Source of the DNA: Nocardioides islandensis | GTDB lineage: Bacteria > Actinomycetota > Actinomycetes > Propionibacteriales > Nocardioidaceae | Length of the DNA stretch: 64,000 nt | Reading direction: 5' to 3' | NCBI RefSeq assembly: GCF_015352455.1 | Contig: NZ_JADKPN010000001.1 | Coordinates: 930,001-994,000, forward strand | In this document: positions 16,895 to 25,765 of the stretch, one piece after another | Numbering within the stretch: position 1 is the first letter of the stretch | Layout of the letters: the number at the start of each line of letters is the position of its first letter | Program-made: the position numbers and the translations under genes | Notes under the pieces: model-generated | The model's input: the letters and a program-made list of their open reading frames with translations, nothing else | Databases searched by the model: none | Told to the model about the DNA's origin: nothing

Positions 16895-17977
16895 TCACCC
16901 CCACCAGAACGCCGTGGCGATGATCGCGTACAACGCGATCAGCGTCGCGCCCTCCAGCCAGGTGGACTCCCCGTCGAGGGCGATCATGGCGGTCAGCACG
17001 ATGGACAGCACGAGCACGACGACCAGCAGCGGCGAGAACACCAGGGTCAGCGAGGCGAGGCCGAAGACCTGGCTGATGATGACCAGCAGCGGCGCGAGCA
17101 CGAGCGCGATCTGGATCGGGCTGTTGAGGACGACCGAGAAGGCGTACTCCGACTGACCCTTGGCCGCGAGCTGGATGCCGACGACGTTCTCGATCGCGTT
17201 GCCGGCGATGGCCACGATCACCAGGCCGGCGAAGGCCTGGGAGATGCCGGCGGAGTCCATCGCCGGCTCGAGGGCGGCCACGAACCAGTCGGACACGAAC
17301 GCCGCCGCCGCACCCGCGACGGCGAGCATGCCGATCGCCAGCGCGATCGGCCAGCGGGGTGCCTCGTGCTGCTCGGGGCCCGACTCGCCGGAGGGGCTCC
17401 GCTTCAGCGCGAAGGGCAGCGACAGCACGAAGAGGAACAGCAGGATGATCGAGACGATGAGGGAGAACGTCTTCTCGTGCTCGGCCGCGGGCGTGTGCAG
17501 GTGGTGGGTGAGGGACGGGATCGCCATCGCGATCACCGACAGGCCCATCAGCACCACGATGGTCCGCGCACGGTCGGAGCCGAGTGGCTGCGGGCCGTGC
17601 TTGAGGCCGCCGACGAGGAAGGCCAGCCCGAGCACCAGCAGCAGGTTCGCGAGGATCGACCCGATCAGCGCGGCACGCACGACGTCCACCAGGCCGGCGC
17701 GCAGGGCGAAGATGCAGATGAACAGCTCCGGGAGGTTGCCCAACGCCGACTGCAGCACGCCGGTCGCCCCGGGCCCGAACCGGTCGCCCAGCTGCTCCAC
17801 GCTGAGCCCGACCAAAGCGGCCAGCACGCTCATGGCGGCGGCCGACAGGACGAACGCGAGCCCGCTCGGCCAGTCGGTGTAGTGCGCGAGCCCGGCCAGC
17901 ACGATCAGCGCGCCACCGCCGCCCAGCATCAGCCTGTCCGAGCGGTTGAGCACCGGCTGGGCCGTCGTGGTGGTCAC
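16895..17977 (-). CDS. Calcium/cation:proton antiporter (CaCA family, CAX-like)
   Basis: A 360-residue membrane protein with about 11 hydrophobic helices in two inverted halves. Each half carries the CaCA alpha repeat: LQSALGNLPELFICIFALRAG in the first and IVAIAGNAIENVVGIQLA in the second, with the acidic residues (Glu in NLPEL and NAIEN) that bind Ca2+ in CAX/ChaA exchangers. It should export calcium or other cations in exchange for protons. The GTG at 17977 gives the usual short N-terminus; the frame stays open far upstream, but over the nucleotidase gene. It converges with topA and diverges from the 5'-nucleotidase gene. Confidence 0.9.
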   Translation of the reverse strand: MTTTTAQPVLNRSDRLMLGGGGALIVLAGLAHYTDWPSGLAFVLSAAAMSVLAALVGLSVEQLGDRFGPGATGVLQSALGNLPELFICIFALRAGLVDVVRAALIGSILANLLLVLGLAFLVGGLKHGPQPLGSDRARTIVVLMGLSVIAMAIPSLTHHLHTPAAEHEKTFSLIVSIILLFLFVLSLPFALKRSPSGESGPEQHEAPRWPIALAIGMLAVAGAAAAFVSDWFVAALEPAMDSAGISQAFAGLVIVAIAGNAIENVVGIQLAAKGQSEYAFSVVLNSPIQIALVLAPLLVIISQVFGLASLTLVFSPLLVVVLVLSIVLTAMIALDGESTWLEGATLIALYAIIATAFWWG

Positions 17978-18070
17978 CGGACGCACGCTAGTACGTCGCC
18001 CGCCCGTCGCCCGCCGGCCGCCGGGCGCGTGATAGGAACACGGGGTTGACCCAACTCGGGAGGGAACCCC

Positions 18071-19909
18071 ATGACTGAGCACGCCCAGCAGCCTGTCCAG
18101 CCGTCGCGTCGTACCGTCGTCGCCGGCGCCGCCGCCGGAGTCGCCGCCACGGCCGCGACCGTGGCCACCGCCTCGCCGGCGACCGCCGGTACCGGAGGCA
18201 GCACGGCGCGCACGACGAAGCTGTCGATCCTCGGCACGACCGACCTGCACGGCAACGTCTACAACTGGGACTACTTCAAGAACGCCGAGTTCGACGACGC
18301 CCAGCACAACGACATCGGCGTGGCCAAGGTCAAGACGGTCATCGACCGCGAGCGTGCGGCCCGCAGCAACCCCGTCCTGGTGCTCGACGCCGGCGACACC
18401 ATCCAGGGCACCCCGCTGGCCTACTACTACGCGAAGGTCCAGCCGATCGGCGGCAGCACCATCCATCCGATGGCGCGTGCGATGAACCTCATCGGGTACG
18501 ACGCCGCCGCGCTCGGCAACCACGAGTTCAACTACGGCATCCCGCTGCTGCGCACCTTCGAGTCGCAGCTGAACTTCCCGCTCCTCGGTGCCAACGCCGT
18601 CGACCCGGTGACCAAGCGGCCCGTCTTCCCGCCGTACGTCATCAAGCGCGTCAAGGTCGACCGCGGCCCCGACCTCACGGTCGGCATCCTCGGCCTCACC
18701 AACCCCGGCATCGCCATCTGGGACAAGGCCAACGTCGAGGGGAAGATGGAGTTCCCCGGCCTGGTCGAGCAGGCGAAGAAGTTCGTGCCCGAGCTCAAGG
18801 CCAAGGGTTGCGACGTGGTCATCGTCAGCGCCCACTCCGGTGACATCACCGGGTCGTCGTACGGCGACGCGCTGCCCTACGTCGAGAACGCGTCCACGCT
18901 GGTCGCCCAGGAGGTGGCCGACGTCGACGCCATCCTGGTCGGCCACGCCCACCTCGACATCCCGAACCGAGAGGTGTCCAGCAAGGTCACGCCCGACAAG
19001 AAGGTCGTGCTCTGCGAGCCGTTCTTCTGGGGCAAGCGGGTGGCCGTCTTCGACCTCGAGCTCGAGCGCAAGGGCAACCGGTGGTCGATCACCTCGATCA
19101 CGTCCGACACCCTGCCCACGAACACCGCCGAGGCGGACCCGAAGGTGGCTGCCGCCGTCCAGGAGCAGCACGCCACGGTCGTGAAGTACGTCAACTCGGT
19201 CGTCGGCACGTCGGCCGTCGCGATGTCGGCGGCTCGTTCGGTCGTCGAGGACGTACCGATCATCGACTTCGTCAACTTCGTGCAGGCGGACGCGGTGAAG
19301 GCCGGCCTCACCGGCGCAGACGCGTCGCTGCCGGTGCTGTCGGAGGCGGCGCCGTTCAACCGGGCCGCGTCCTTCCCCGCCGGCAACGTGACGATCCGCG
19401 ACGTGGCCGGGCTGTACATCTACGACAACACGCTGCTCGGCGTGAAGCTCACCGGCGCCCAGGTGAAGGACTACCTGGAGTACTCCATGCGGTACTTCAA
19501 GCAGGTCTCCGGCCCGGGTCCGTTCACGACGGCCGCGGTGACCAACGCCGTCTACAACGGTGCCACCACGCCCGACTACAACTTCGACTCGGTGGCCGGG
19601 CTCGACGCGCCGCTGACCTACGACGTCGACATCGCCCAGCCGATCGGCTCCCGCGTCACGAACCTCCAGTACGACGGCGCCGCCATCGACCCGGCGCAGG
19701 AGTTCGTGCTGGCGATCAACAACTACCGCCAGTCCGGCGGCGGCGGCTTCCCGCACGTGTCCACCGCGCCGGTCGTCTACAACCGCCAGAACGAGATCCG
19801 TCAGCTGCTCATCGACTGGGTGGTCGCCCACGGCGAGATCGACCCCACCGACTTCGCCTCGGCCGACTGGAAGCTCGTCTCGGGCGGCACCCCGATCACG
19901 ATCACCTGA
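18071..19909 (+). CDS. Secreted 5'-nucleotidase / 2',3'-cyclic phosphodiesterase, Tat-exported
   Basis: A 612-residue exported metallophosphoesterase. The N-terminus has a twin-arginine signal (PSRRTVVAGAAAG, then an Ala-rich core ending near ATAGT, about residues 16-42). The metal-binding motifs are GTTDLHGN (Asp58, His60), DAGDTIQG, GNHEFNYG (Asn150, His151), SAHSGD and GHAHLD (His292, His294). The C-terminal half is the substrate-binding nucleotidase domain, with FNRAASFPAGNVT and the YDNTLLGVKLTG strand. It should release phosphate and nucleosides from extracellular nucleotides. Length and motif order agree with the family. The gene stands alone and is followed by a striking inverted repeat array. 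Confidence 0.93.
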   Translation: MTEHAQQPVQPSRRTVVAGAAAGVAATAATVATASPATAGTGGSTARTTKLSILGTTDLHGNVYNWDYFKNAEFDDAQHNDIGVAKVKTVIDRERAARSNPVLVLDAGDTIQGTPLAYYYAKVQPIGGSTIHPMARAMNLIGYDAAALGNHEFNYGIPLLRTFESQLNFPLLGANAVDPVTKRPVFPPYVIKRVKVDRGPDLTVGILGLTNPGIAIWDKANVEGKMEFPGLVEQAKKFVPELKAKGCDVVIVSAHSGDITGSSYGDALPYVENASTLVAQEVADVDAILVGHAHLDIPNREVSSKVTPDKKVVLCEPFFWGKRVAVFDLELERKGNRWSITSITSDTLPTNTAEADPKVAAAVQEQHATVVKYVNSVVGTSAVAMSAARSVVEDVPIIDFVNFVQADAVKAGLTGADASLPVLSEAAPFNRAASFPAGNVTIRDVAGLYIYDNTLLGVKLTGAQVKDYLEYSMRYFKQVSGPGPFTTAAVTNAVYNGATTPDYNFDSVAGLDAPLTYDVDIAQPIGSRVTNLQYDGAAIDPAQEFVLAINNYRQSGGGGFPHVSTAPVVYNRQNEIRQLLIDWVVAHGEIDPTDFASADWKLVSGGTPITIT

Positions 19910-19910
19910 C

Positions 19911-20053
19911 CGGTTGAGTTGCGCCTGCGGCGCGGTTGAGTTGCGCCTGCGGTGCGGTTGAGTTGCGCCTGCGGTGCGGTTGCTGCCGTACCGGTGCCGC
20001 AACTCGCCGGTACCGGAGGCGCAACTCGCCGGTGCCGGGAGCGCAACTCGACC
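19911..20053. repeat. Inverted array: three 22-bp units facing three inverted 22-bp units
   Basis: Left arm: three near-identical 22-bp units at 19911-19932, 19933-19954 and 19955-19976 (CGGTTGAGTTGCGCCTGCGG plus CG or TG). Right arm: three inverted units of the same period at 19988-20009, 20010-20031 and 20032-20053, all with the core GCAACTCG. The arms are separated by 11 bases. The core GAGTTGCG/CGCAACTC pairs three times. It starts two bases after the nucleotidase stop and ends 47 bases before tmk, so it may act as a terminator; its repeat nature is unexplained. Confidence 0.9.
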
Positions 20054-20100
20054 CGGTGGGGGCCGACGTGGGGGCGGCCCCCGGTAGCGTCGGGCGCACC

Positions 20101-20742
20101 ATGGCCCACTACTCCGACATCGGCGTCTTCGTCTGCTTCGAGGGCGGCGACGGCTCCGGCAAGTCGACCCAGTCGAAGGCGCTGGCCGCCTGGCTGGAGG
20201 CGGAGGGCTACGGCGTCCGGCTGACGTTCGAGCCGGGCGACACCGAGGTGGGCCGCACGCTGCGCGAGATCGTGCTGAGCCCGGAGACCGGCGAGCTGTC
20301 CGACCGCACGGAGTCGTTGCTGTACGCCGCCGACAAGGCCGAGCACGTGCGCCTGGTCGTGCGGCCGGCGCTCGACCGCGGCGAGGTCGTGATCACCGAC
20401 CGGTACGTCGACTCGATGCTCGCCTACCAGGGCGTCGGCCGGCCCCTGGAGCTGGCCGAGGTCGAGCACGTCGCACGCTGGGCCACCCACGACCTGCGGC
20501 CGCACCTGACCGTCGTCCTCGACCTCGAGCCCAGCCACGGCCTGGGACGGTTCGAGGAGCGGGACCGGATCGAGGGCGAGTCGGTGGAGTTCCACGAGCG
20601 GGTGCGGCAGGCGTTCCTCGGGTTCGCCGCCGCCGACCCCGACCACTACCTGGTCGTCGACGCCCGCCGGCCCGTCGAGGCGATCGCCGCCGCCGTCCGC
20701 GAGCGTCTGCTGCCGCTGCTCTCCCAGGCCAGGAAGCCATGA
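20101..20742 (+). CDS. tmk: Thymidylate kinase (dTMP kinase)
   Basis: A 213-residue P-loop kinase that converts dTMP to dTDP for DNA synthesis. The P-loop EGGDGSGKST is at residues 14-23, the substrate loop is FEPGDTEVGRTLREIV and the DRY motif is VVITDRYVDSMLAYQG. The lid region is DRIEGESVEFHERVRQAF. The ATG at 20101 puts the P-loop at a usual distance from the N-terminus. The C-terminus overlaps holB by four bases (ATGA), the typical actinobacterial tmk-holB pairing, which indicates co-translation of a nucleotide and a replication gene. Confidence 0.96.
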   Translation: MAHYSDIGVFVCFEGGDGSGKSTQSKALAAWLEAEGYGVRLTFEPGDTEVGRTLREIVLSPETGELSDRTESLLYAADKAEHVRLVVRPALDRGEVVITDRYVDSMLAYQGVGRPLELAEVEHVARWATHDLRPHLTVVLDLEPSHGLGRFEERDRIEGESVEFHERVRQAFLGFAAADPDHYLVVDARRPVEAIAAAVRERLLPLLSQARKP

Positions 20743-21884
20743 CCGTTTGGGACAGCCTCGTCGGCCAGGTGCGGGCGATCGAGGCGATGAAGGCGGCGGC
20801 CGCGGGGCACGGGATGAGCCACGCCTGGCTGTTCACCGGCCCACCCGGCTCCGGCCGCTCCAACGCCGCGGTCGCGCTGGCGGCCGCGCTCCAGTGCGAG
20901 GAGGGTGGCTGCGACGCCTGCCACACCTGCCACACCGTGCAGGCCGGCACGCACGCCGACGTCACCGTCGTGCGCACCGAGAAGCTGTCCATCGGCGTCG
21001 ACGAGGTCCGGGACCTCGTCCGCCGCTCGGCACTGGCACCGGTCGGCCGGCGCTGGCAGGTGATGATCGTCGAGGACGCCGACCGGCTCACCGAGCAGGC
21101 CTGCAACGCCCTGCTCAAGGCCATCGAGGAGCCGACCGAGCGCACCGTCTGGATGCTCTGCGCGCCGACCGTCGAGGACGTGCTGCCGACCATCCGGTCG
21201 CGCTGCCGGCTGGTCACCCTCGCCACGCCGTCGGCCGAGGACGTCGCTGCGTTCCTGGTGCGCGCCGACGACATCGATCCCGGCCTCGCGGCGTACGCCG
21301 CCCGCGCCAGCCAGGGCCACATCGGCCGGGCCCGCGCACTGGCCCGCGACGAGGCCACCCGCAACCGCCGCCGCGAGGTCGTCTCGATCCCGGCCAAGCT
21401 CACCTCGCTCGGCGCATGCATGACCGCGGCGGCCAACCTGGCCGAGGTCACCAAGGAAGAGGCCGACGTCGTCACCAGCCGCCTCGACGAGCGGGAGAAG
21501 GCCGACCTCGACACGGCGTACGGCGTGGTCGAGCGCGGCCGTCGCCCGCGCGACTACGCCCCCGCTCTCGCCGCCTTGGAGCGCGGCCAGAAGACGCGCG
21601 CCAAGCGCCGCCAGCTCGACGTGGTCGACCGCGGGCTGATGGACCTGGTGTCGGTCTACCGCGACGCGATCACCTTGGCGACCGGCGCGTCCGGTGCCCT
21701 GGTGAACGAGGAGATCCGCGGCGACATCGCGGAGATCGTTCGTTCGTCGACCCCGGAGCTGAACCTGCGCCGCATCCAGTGGATCTTCGACGCGCGCGAG
21801 CAGATGCTCGAGTTCAACGTCCAGCCGGCCTTGGCCCTCGAGTCGATGATGCTCGCCCTGAAGGTCCCCGAGGGGAGCCGGTGA
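20739..21884 (+). CDS. holB: DNA polymerase III subunit delta'
   Basis: A 381-residue clamp-loader subunit of the AAA+ fold. The P-loop position reads GPPGSGRSNAA, with Arg replacing the catalytic Lys as expected for delta', which does not hydrolyse ATP. The zinc module CDACHTC (preceded by CEEGG) follows. Then come VDEVRDLVRRSALAP, the DEAD-like VEDADRLTEQACNALLKAIEEP and the SRC motif IRSRCRLV, where the arginine finger acts in trans on other subunits. The C-terminal collar helices are longer than in E. coli. It overlaps tmk before it and the TAP-like hydrolase gene after it by four bases each. Confidence 0.95.
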   Translation: MTVWDSLVGQVRAIEAMKAAAAGHGMSHAWLFTGPPGSGRSNAAVALAAALQCEEGGCDACHTCHTVQAGTHADVTVVRTEKLSIGVDEVRDLVRRSALAPVGRRWQVMIVEDADRLTEQACNALLKAIEEPTERTVWMLCAPTVEDVLPTIRSRCRLVTLATPSAEDVAAFLVRADDIDPGLAAYAARASQGHIGRARALARDEATRNRRREVVSIPAKLTSLGACMTAAANLAEVTKEEADVVTSRLDEREKADLDTAYGVVERGRRPRDYAPALAALERGQKTRAKRRQLDVVDRGLMDLVSVYRDAITLATGASGALVNEEIRGDIAEIVRSSTPELNLRRIQWIFDAREQMLEFNVQPALALESMMLALKVPEGSR

Positions 21885-23437
21885 GGCGCCCGGTCGTCCT
21901 GCTGGTCGTCCTCGTGCTGGTGCTGGCGGGTGCCGGCGCCGCCGCGTTCTACCTCACCCGGTCGTCGACCCCCGACTACGACCCCGTCGCGATCGCACCG
22001 AGGCCCGGTACGCCGCCCGCCGGCCAGCCTCCCGACCCGGCGCTCGCGACGTACTACTCCCAGAAGCTCGACTGGCAGGCCTGCGGCGAGGACGACTGCA
22101 CCACGCTGACCGTGCCGCTCGACTACGCCGACCCGGGTGGCGAGACCATCGGCATCCACGTCGTGCGCCGCCCGGCCGACGACGAGGGCCACCGGGTGGG
22201 CTCGCTGCTGGTGAACCCCGGCGGTCCCGGATCGGCGGGCTCGGCCATGGCGATCAGCGCCTCGTCGTACCTCGGCCCCTCCCTGCTGCGCTACTACGAC
22301 GTCGTCGGCTTCGACCCCCGCGGCACCGGCCAGAGCGACCCGGTCGACTGCCTCAGCGACTCCGACCTCGACGCGTACCTCGCCGCCGACCCCGAGCCGG
22401 ACACCCCCACCGAGGAGAAGGCCTACGTTCGCGAGGCCCGGTCGATGGGCCGGGGCTGTGCCGCGCTGAGCGGCGCACTGGCGGCGCACATCTCAACCGA
22501 GGAGGCGGCTCGCGACATGGACGTGCTGCGCGCGGCGCTGGGCGACGCGGTGACGTCGTACCTCGGCTACTCCTACGGCACCGAGCTCGGCGCGACGTAC
22601 GCCACGCTCTTCCCGGACCGTGTGGCACGGGTCGTCCTCGACGGCGCCGTCGACCCGACGCTCGACGTCGAGCAGGCCGCGCTGACGCAGGCGCACGGGT
22701 TCGAGACGGCGCTGAGGGCCTACGTGCAGAACTGTCTGGACGTCACCGACTCCTGCTTCCTCGGCGACTCGCTCGACGCCGGGCTGCAGCGGATCCGGGA
22801 CCTGCTCGACCAGGTCGACGCGAAGCCGCTCACGACCTCGAGCGGGCGGCCGCTGACCCTGGGACTGGCGATCACCGGCATCATCACGCCGCTGTACGAC
22901 CGGGGCACGTGGATCGTGCTCAGCCAGGCGCTGCGGTCGGCGTTCGACGGTGACGGCTCGACGCTGCTGCTGCTGGCCGACGCCTACTCCAGGCGCCAGT
23001 CCGACGGCACCTTCGCCAGCAACCTGCTCGAGGCGTTCCCCGCGATCAGCTGCCTGGACGATCCCGAGGGCGTGCGGCCGGCGAAGGTACCGTCCCTGGT
23101 GCCGGCGTTCGAGAAGGCCGCCCCGACGTTCGGGGAGTCGTTCGCCTGGGGCCTGATCGGGTGCCGGGGCTGGCCGCCGGCGCGTGACGTCCCCCGCGAG
23201 CGGCTGGTCATCGACGCCGAGGGTGCGCCGCCGATCGTGGTCATCGGCACCACCCGCGACCCGGCGACGCCGATCGAGGAGGCCGAGGCGCTGGCCTCCC
23301 AGCTGGTCACCGGCGTCCTGGTCACCCGCGACGGCGACGGTCACACGGCCTACCACTCCGGCAACGACTGCATCGACGCCGCGGTCGAGTCCTACCTCGT
23401 CGAGGGACGGGTGCCGGAGAGCGGTCTGGCCTGCTGA
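21881..23437 (+). CDS. Exported alpha/beta hydrolase with TAP-like C-terminal domain (tripeptidyl aminopeptidase type)
   Basis: A 518-residue protein with an N-terminal signal anchor (VVLLVVLVLVLAGAGAAAF, about 5-24) and a short Pro-rich stretch. The alpha/beta-hydrolase core shows NPGGPGSAGS (oxyanion region), FDPRGTGQSDP and the nucleophile elbow GYSYGTELG (Ser231). The TAP C-terminal domain carries the acid in IGTTRDPATP and the His in DGDGHTAYHSGN. Streptomyces relatives (SlpD/E, Tap) remove tripeptides from exported proteins. The GTG start overlaps the holB stop by four bases. Several Cys in the exported part may form disulfides. Confidence 0.9.
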   Translation: MRRPVVLLVVLVLVLAGAGAAAFYLTRSSTPDYDPVAIAPRPGTPPAGQPPDPALATYYSQKLDWQACGEDDCTTLTVPLDYADPGGETIGIHVVRRPADDEGHRVGSLLVNPGGPGSAGSAMAISASSYLGPSLLRYYDVVGFDPRGTGQSDPVDCLSDSDLDAYLAADPEPDTPTEEKAYVREARSMGRGCAALSGALAAHISTEEAARDMDVLRAALGDAVTSYLGYSYGTELGATYATLFPDRVARVVLDGAVDPTLDVEQAALTQAHGFETALRAYVQNCLDVTDSCFLGDSLDAGLQRIRDLLDQVDAKPLTTSSGRPLTLGLAITGIITPLYDRGTWIVLSQALRSAFDGDGSTLLLLADAYSRRQSDGTFASNLLEAFPAISCLDDPEGVRPAKVPSLVPAFEKAAPTFGESFAWGLIGCRGWPPARDVPRERLVIDAEGAPPIVVIGTTRDPATPIEEAEALASQLVTGVLVTRDGDGHTAYHSGNDCIDAAVESYLVEGRVPESGLAC

Positions 23438-23438
23438 T

Positions 23439-23509
23439 AATCGCGCGATCGCGCCGATACTGCAGGTTTTCGCCCTACGGATCTGCTGTACGGGCGCGAT
23501 CGCGCGATT
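23439..23509. terminator. 17-bp perfect inverted repeat between convergent genes
   Basis: AATCGCGCGATCGCGCC at 23439-23455 pairs perfectly with 23493-23509 around a 37-base loop. It begins one base after the TGA of the hydrolase gene and ends 20 bases before the LysR stop, so it could terminate both convergent genes. Each arm itself contains the palindrome GCGATCGC. No T-run is present. Confidence 0.8.
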
Positions 23510-23529
23510 CCTGGCACCCCCGCGACCCC

Positions 23530-24453
23530 TCAGCGGATCGGCTCGGCCACCTGGCGGATCCGGGCGACGGCCAGCTCGATCATCAGCTGGGCGGCGGGGG
23601 AGAGCGTGGCGCCGATGCGGTGCACGATCGCGAACGTCTCGTACTGCCGCGGCCGCAGCGACGTCCAGGTCGCCCCGGGCGCGAGTCGGGGCACCAGCTG
23701 CTTGGCGGCGCCGGCGTGGACGACGGTGTCGGCGAGCCCACGGCCGACCACCTCGATGGCCGTCTCGACGTCCTCGACCTCGATGCGGGTCTGCGGGTTG
23801 AGGCCCGCCTCGTGCAGCATCCTGCGCAGCGCCAGCCGCATGGAGTCGGTGGCGCGGTACGTCGTGTCGGCGAGCACCAGCCGGGCCTCGGCCAGCCGGC
23901 GGGCGGTGACCGGGGTCGCCGTACGCTCCGGGTCCAGGCTCACGTAGACCATCTCGTCGCGCGCCACCGGCAGCACGTCGATCCCCTCGTTGGTCGGCGG
24001 CGCCGCGATCAGCGCGGCCTCGAGCCGCCCGCGCCGGAGGTCGTCGAGCACCTCGGTGGAGTTCTGGCCGATGATCTCCACGCGTACGCCGGGATAGCGC
24101 TCCAGGACATCGGTCACCAGCGTCGCGCTGACGTAGAGCCGTGCGCTGCCGAACATCCCGAACCGGATCGTCCCGGTCTCGAACGCCTTGACCTGCTGCA
24201 CCGCCCGCAGCGCCTCCTCGGCCGCCGCGATCGTCGCCTCGGCGTGCGGGCGCAGGGTGTCGGCGACCGTCGTCGGTACGACGCCGCGCCCGACCCGCCG
24301 GAACAGCTGGAGCCCGATGGACTTCTCCAGCGTCCGGATCTGCTCGGAGATCGACGGCTGGGCGTACCCGAGCTCCTCGGCCGCCGCCGTCAGCGACCCC
24401 TGCTCGTACACGGTGAGGAAGCACCGCAGCTGGTGCAGCGAAAGCATAGGCAC
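23530..24453 (-). CDS. LysR family transcriptional regulator
   Basis: A 307-residue LysR-type regulator. The winged HTH is at residues 4-63 (LHQLRCFLTVYEQGSLTAAA, then AQPSISEQIRTLEKSIGLQL). The effector domain follows, with GTIRFGMFGSARLYVSATLV at its start. It should bind DNA as a tetramer and sense a small molecule. The ATG at 24453 is used; an ATG two codons later would also work. The nearest gene in the opposite direction encodes only a 60-residue zinc-ribbon-like protein. The usual divergent target is therefore not obvious, and the effector is unknown. Confidence 0.92.
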   Translation of the reverse strand: MPMLSLHQLRCFLTVYEQGSLTAAAEELGYAQPSISEQIRTLEKSIGLQLFRRVGRGVVPTTVADTLRPHAEATIAAAEEALRAVQQVKAFETGTIRFGMFGSARLYVSATLVTDVLERYPGVRVEIIGQNSTEVLDDLRRGRLEAALIAAPPTNEGIDVLPVARDEMVYVSLDPERTATPVTARRLAEARLVLADTTYRATDSMRLALRRMLHEAGLNPQTRIEVEDVETAIEVVGRGLADTVVHAGAAKQLVPRLAPGATWTSLRPRQYETFAIVHRIGATLSPAAQLMIELAVARIRQVAEPIR

Positions 24454-24465
24454 TCCCTAGAGGAA

Positions 24466-24478
24466 CTCTTGGAAAGAG
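24466..24478. promoter_or_regulatory. Short dyad upstream of the LysR gene (possible operator)
   Basis: CTCTT-GGA-AAGAG is a perfect 5-bp dyad 13 bases upstream of the LysR start. AGAGGAACTCTT beside it also has dyad character. The position suits autoregulation, but the site is short and the T-N11-A pattern cannot be proven. Confidence 0.35.
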
Positions 24479-24553
24479 AGGCTACCCCTATGTCTGGTTG
24501 CCCACGAGAATTGAGCCGTCAACCACATCGGAGACCCGAAGGAGGTCACCACC

Positions 24554-24736
24554 ATGTTCGACCGTCACTGCTCCGCCTGCGACCGGACCCAGCTCATCTT
24601 CCCGAGCCAGATCTCCTCGGTCACCAACACCGACCACGGCATCCTCGTCTCCTACACCTGCTGGTGCGGCGCGGAGCAGACGTGGCTGACGGGCGCCCGG
24701 GGCCACGCCGACGAGGCCGCCCTCGTCGCCGCCTGA
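24554..24736 (+). CDS. Small zinc-ribbon-like protein
   Basis: A 60-residue protein with two Cys pairs, CSAC near residues 6-9 and CWC near 36-38 (HCSACDRTQ and YTCWCGAEQTW). These could hold one zinc ion in a rubredoxin-knuckle fold. A strong AAGGAGG ribosome-binding site 8 bases before the ATG supports real translation. No family name is recognised. The gene stands alone between the LysR gene and a tRNA. A second 60-residue Cys/His-rich protein is encoded at 43512. Confidence 0.75.
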   Translation: MFDRHCSACDRTQLIFPSQISSVTNTDHGILVSYTCWCGAEQTWLTGARGHADEAALVAA

Positions 24737-24830
24737 GCCGGATTTCCAGACGGATCGGCAGGTCCGTTATCCTCGGCGGGTTGCCCGGATCCAGGGTGCT
24801 CGATCAGGGCGCCGGACGTTCGGGCAGTGC
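24737..24830. other. Intergenic leader before tRNA-Thr
   Basis: Ninety-four bases. CAGACGGATCGGCAGGTCCG contains short complementary pieces, and GTTATCCT at about 24767-24774 could be a -10-like region for the tRNA. Nothing firm can be assigned. Confidence 0.3.
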
Positions 24831-24906
24831 GCCGCCTTAGCTCAGTCGGTAGAGCGATTCACTCGTAATGAATAGGTCGTCGGTTCGATTCCGACAGGCG
24901 GCTCCA
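24831..24906 (+). tRNA. tRNA-Thr (anticodon CGU)
   Basis: A full cloverleaf is visible. The acceptor GCCGCCT pairs with AGGCGGC. The D arm is GCTC...GAGC. The anticodon stem ATTCA/TGAAT carries the loop CTCGTAA, giving anticodon CGU, which reads the ACG threonine codon. The T arm is GTCGG-TTCGATT-CCGAC. The discriminator base is T and the 3' CCA is encoded (24904-24906). Confidence 0.97.
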
Positions 24907-24934
24907 CATCTCCATGCGGACCCAGGGTGCCCGG

Positions 24935-25765
24935 TCACGCGGCTCGCCAGTAGGCCGACATCTCGTCGATCGGCAGCACCTCGTCGGTGATGTCATGAGC
25001 CGCGCGATAGTCGTCGACCGCGGCCCGGCAGGCCGGGATGTGGTAGTCGTCGATGATGCAGAACCCGCCCGGCGACAGCTTGGGGTAGAGGGGTTCGAGC
25101 GCCTCGATCGTGGACTCGTACAGGTCGCCGTCCAGGCGCAGGACGGCGAGCCGCTCGACCGGCACCGTCGGCAGGGTGTCCTTGAACCAGCCGACGACGA
25201 ACTCCACCTGGTCGTCGAGCAGCCCGTAGCGGCGGAAGTTGTGGCGGACCTGCTCGACGCCGACGGCCAGCCCGGTCGACTTGTAGAAGTCGAGCCCTTC
25301 GTCCTTCGGGTACTGGGCCGCGTTGGGGACGGGGAGGCCCTCGAAGGAGTCGCACGCCCACACCTTCCGCGTCGTGTCGCCGTGCACCTTGAGGACGCCG
25401 CGCATGAAGATGGCGGAACCGCCACGCCAGACACCGGTCTCGATGAGGTCGCCCGGGACGTCGTCGCGCAGGACCGACTCCACCGCGAGCTGGATGTTGT
25501 CCAGGCGCTTGAGCCCGACCATCGTCTCCGCACGTGCCGGCCAGTCCAGGCCGTTCTCGCGGCTGTGGGCGTCGTACGGCCGGCGCTGGCTGACCTCGAT
25601 GCCGAACGGCGCGAGGCGACGAGCGACCGCGGTGGCCGCCCGCAGCTTCCACGTCTTCGCGTGCCAGTCCTCGAAGCCGAGCACCCGGTCGCTGTCCTCG
25701 AACAAGGCACGGGTGAGTGCCTTCTTGAGCAGGTCGAGGTACAGGTCGGCGGCGCTCTCCGTCAT
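24935..25765 (-). CDS. TylF/MycF-type O-methyltransferase
   Basis: A 276-residue protein of the macrocin O-methyltransferase (TylF) family, which methylates sugar hydroxyls in macrolides and some nucleosides using SAM and Mg2+. The SAM site is GDLIETGVWRGGSAIFMRG and the next acidic strand is KVWACDSFEGLP. The metal-binding part appears as LRLDGDLYESTIEALEPLY and GGFCIIDDYHIPACRAAV, with the conserved DD pair. The ATG at 25765 gives the usual N-terminus; the open frame extends upstream without similarity. No sugar-biosynthesis or polyketide genes are nearby, so the substrate is unknown. Confidence 0.88.
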   Translation of the reverse strand: MTESAADLYLDLLKKALTRALFEDSDRVLGFEDWHAKTWKLRAATAVARRLAPFGIEVSQRRPYDAHSRENGLDWPARAETMVGLKRLDNIQLAVESVLRDDVPGDLIETGVWRGGSAIFMRGVLKVHGDTTRKVWACDSFEGLPVPNAAQYPKDEGLDFYKSTGLAVGVEQVRHNFRRYGLLDDQVEFVVGWFKDTLPTVPVERLAVLRLDGDLYESTIEALEPLYPKLSPGGFCIIDDYHIPACRAAVDDYRAAHDITDEVLPIDEMSAYWRAA

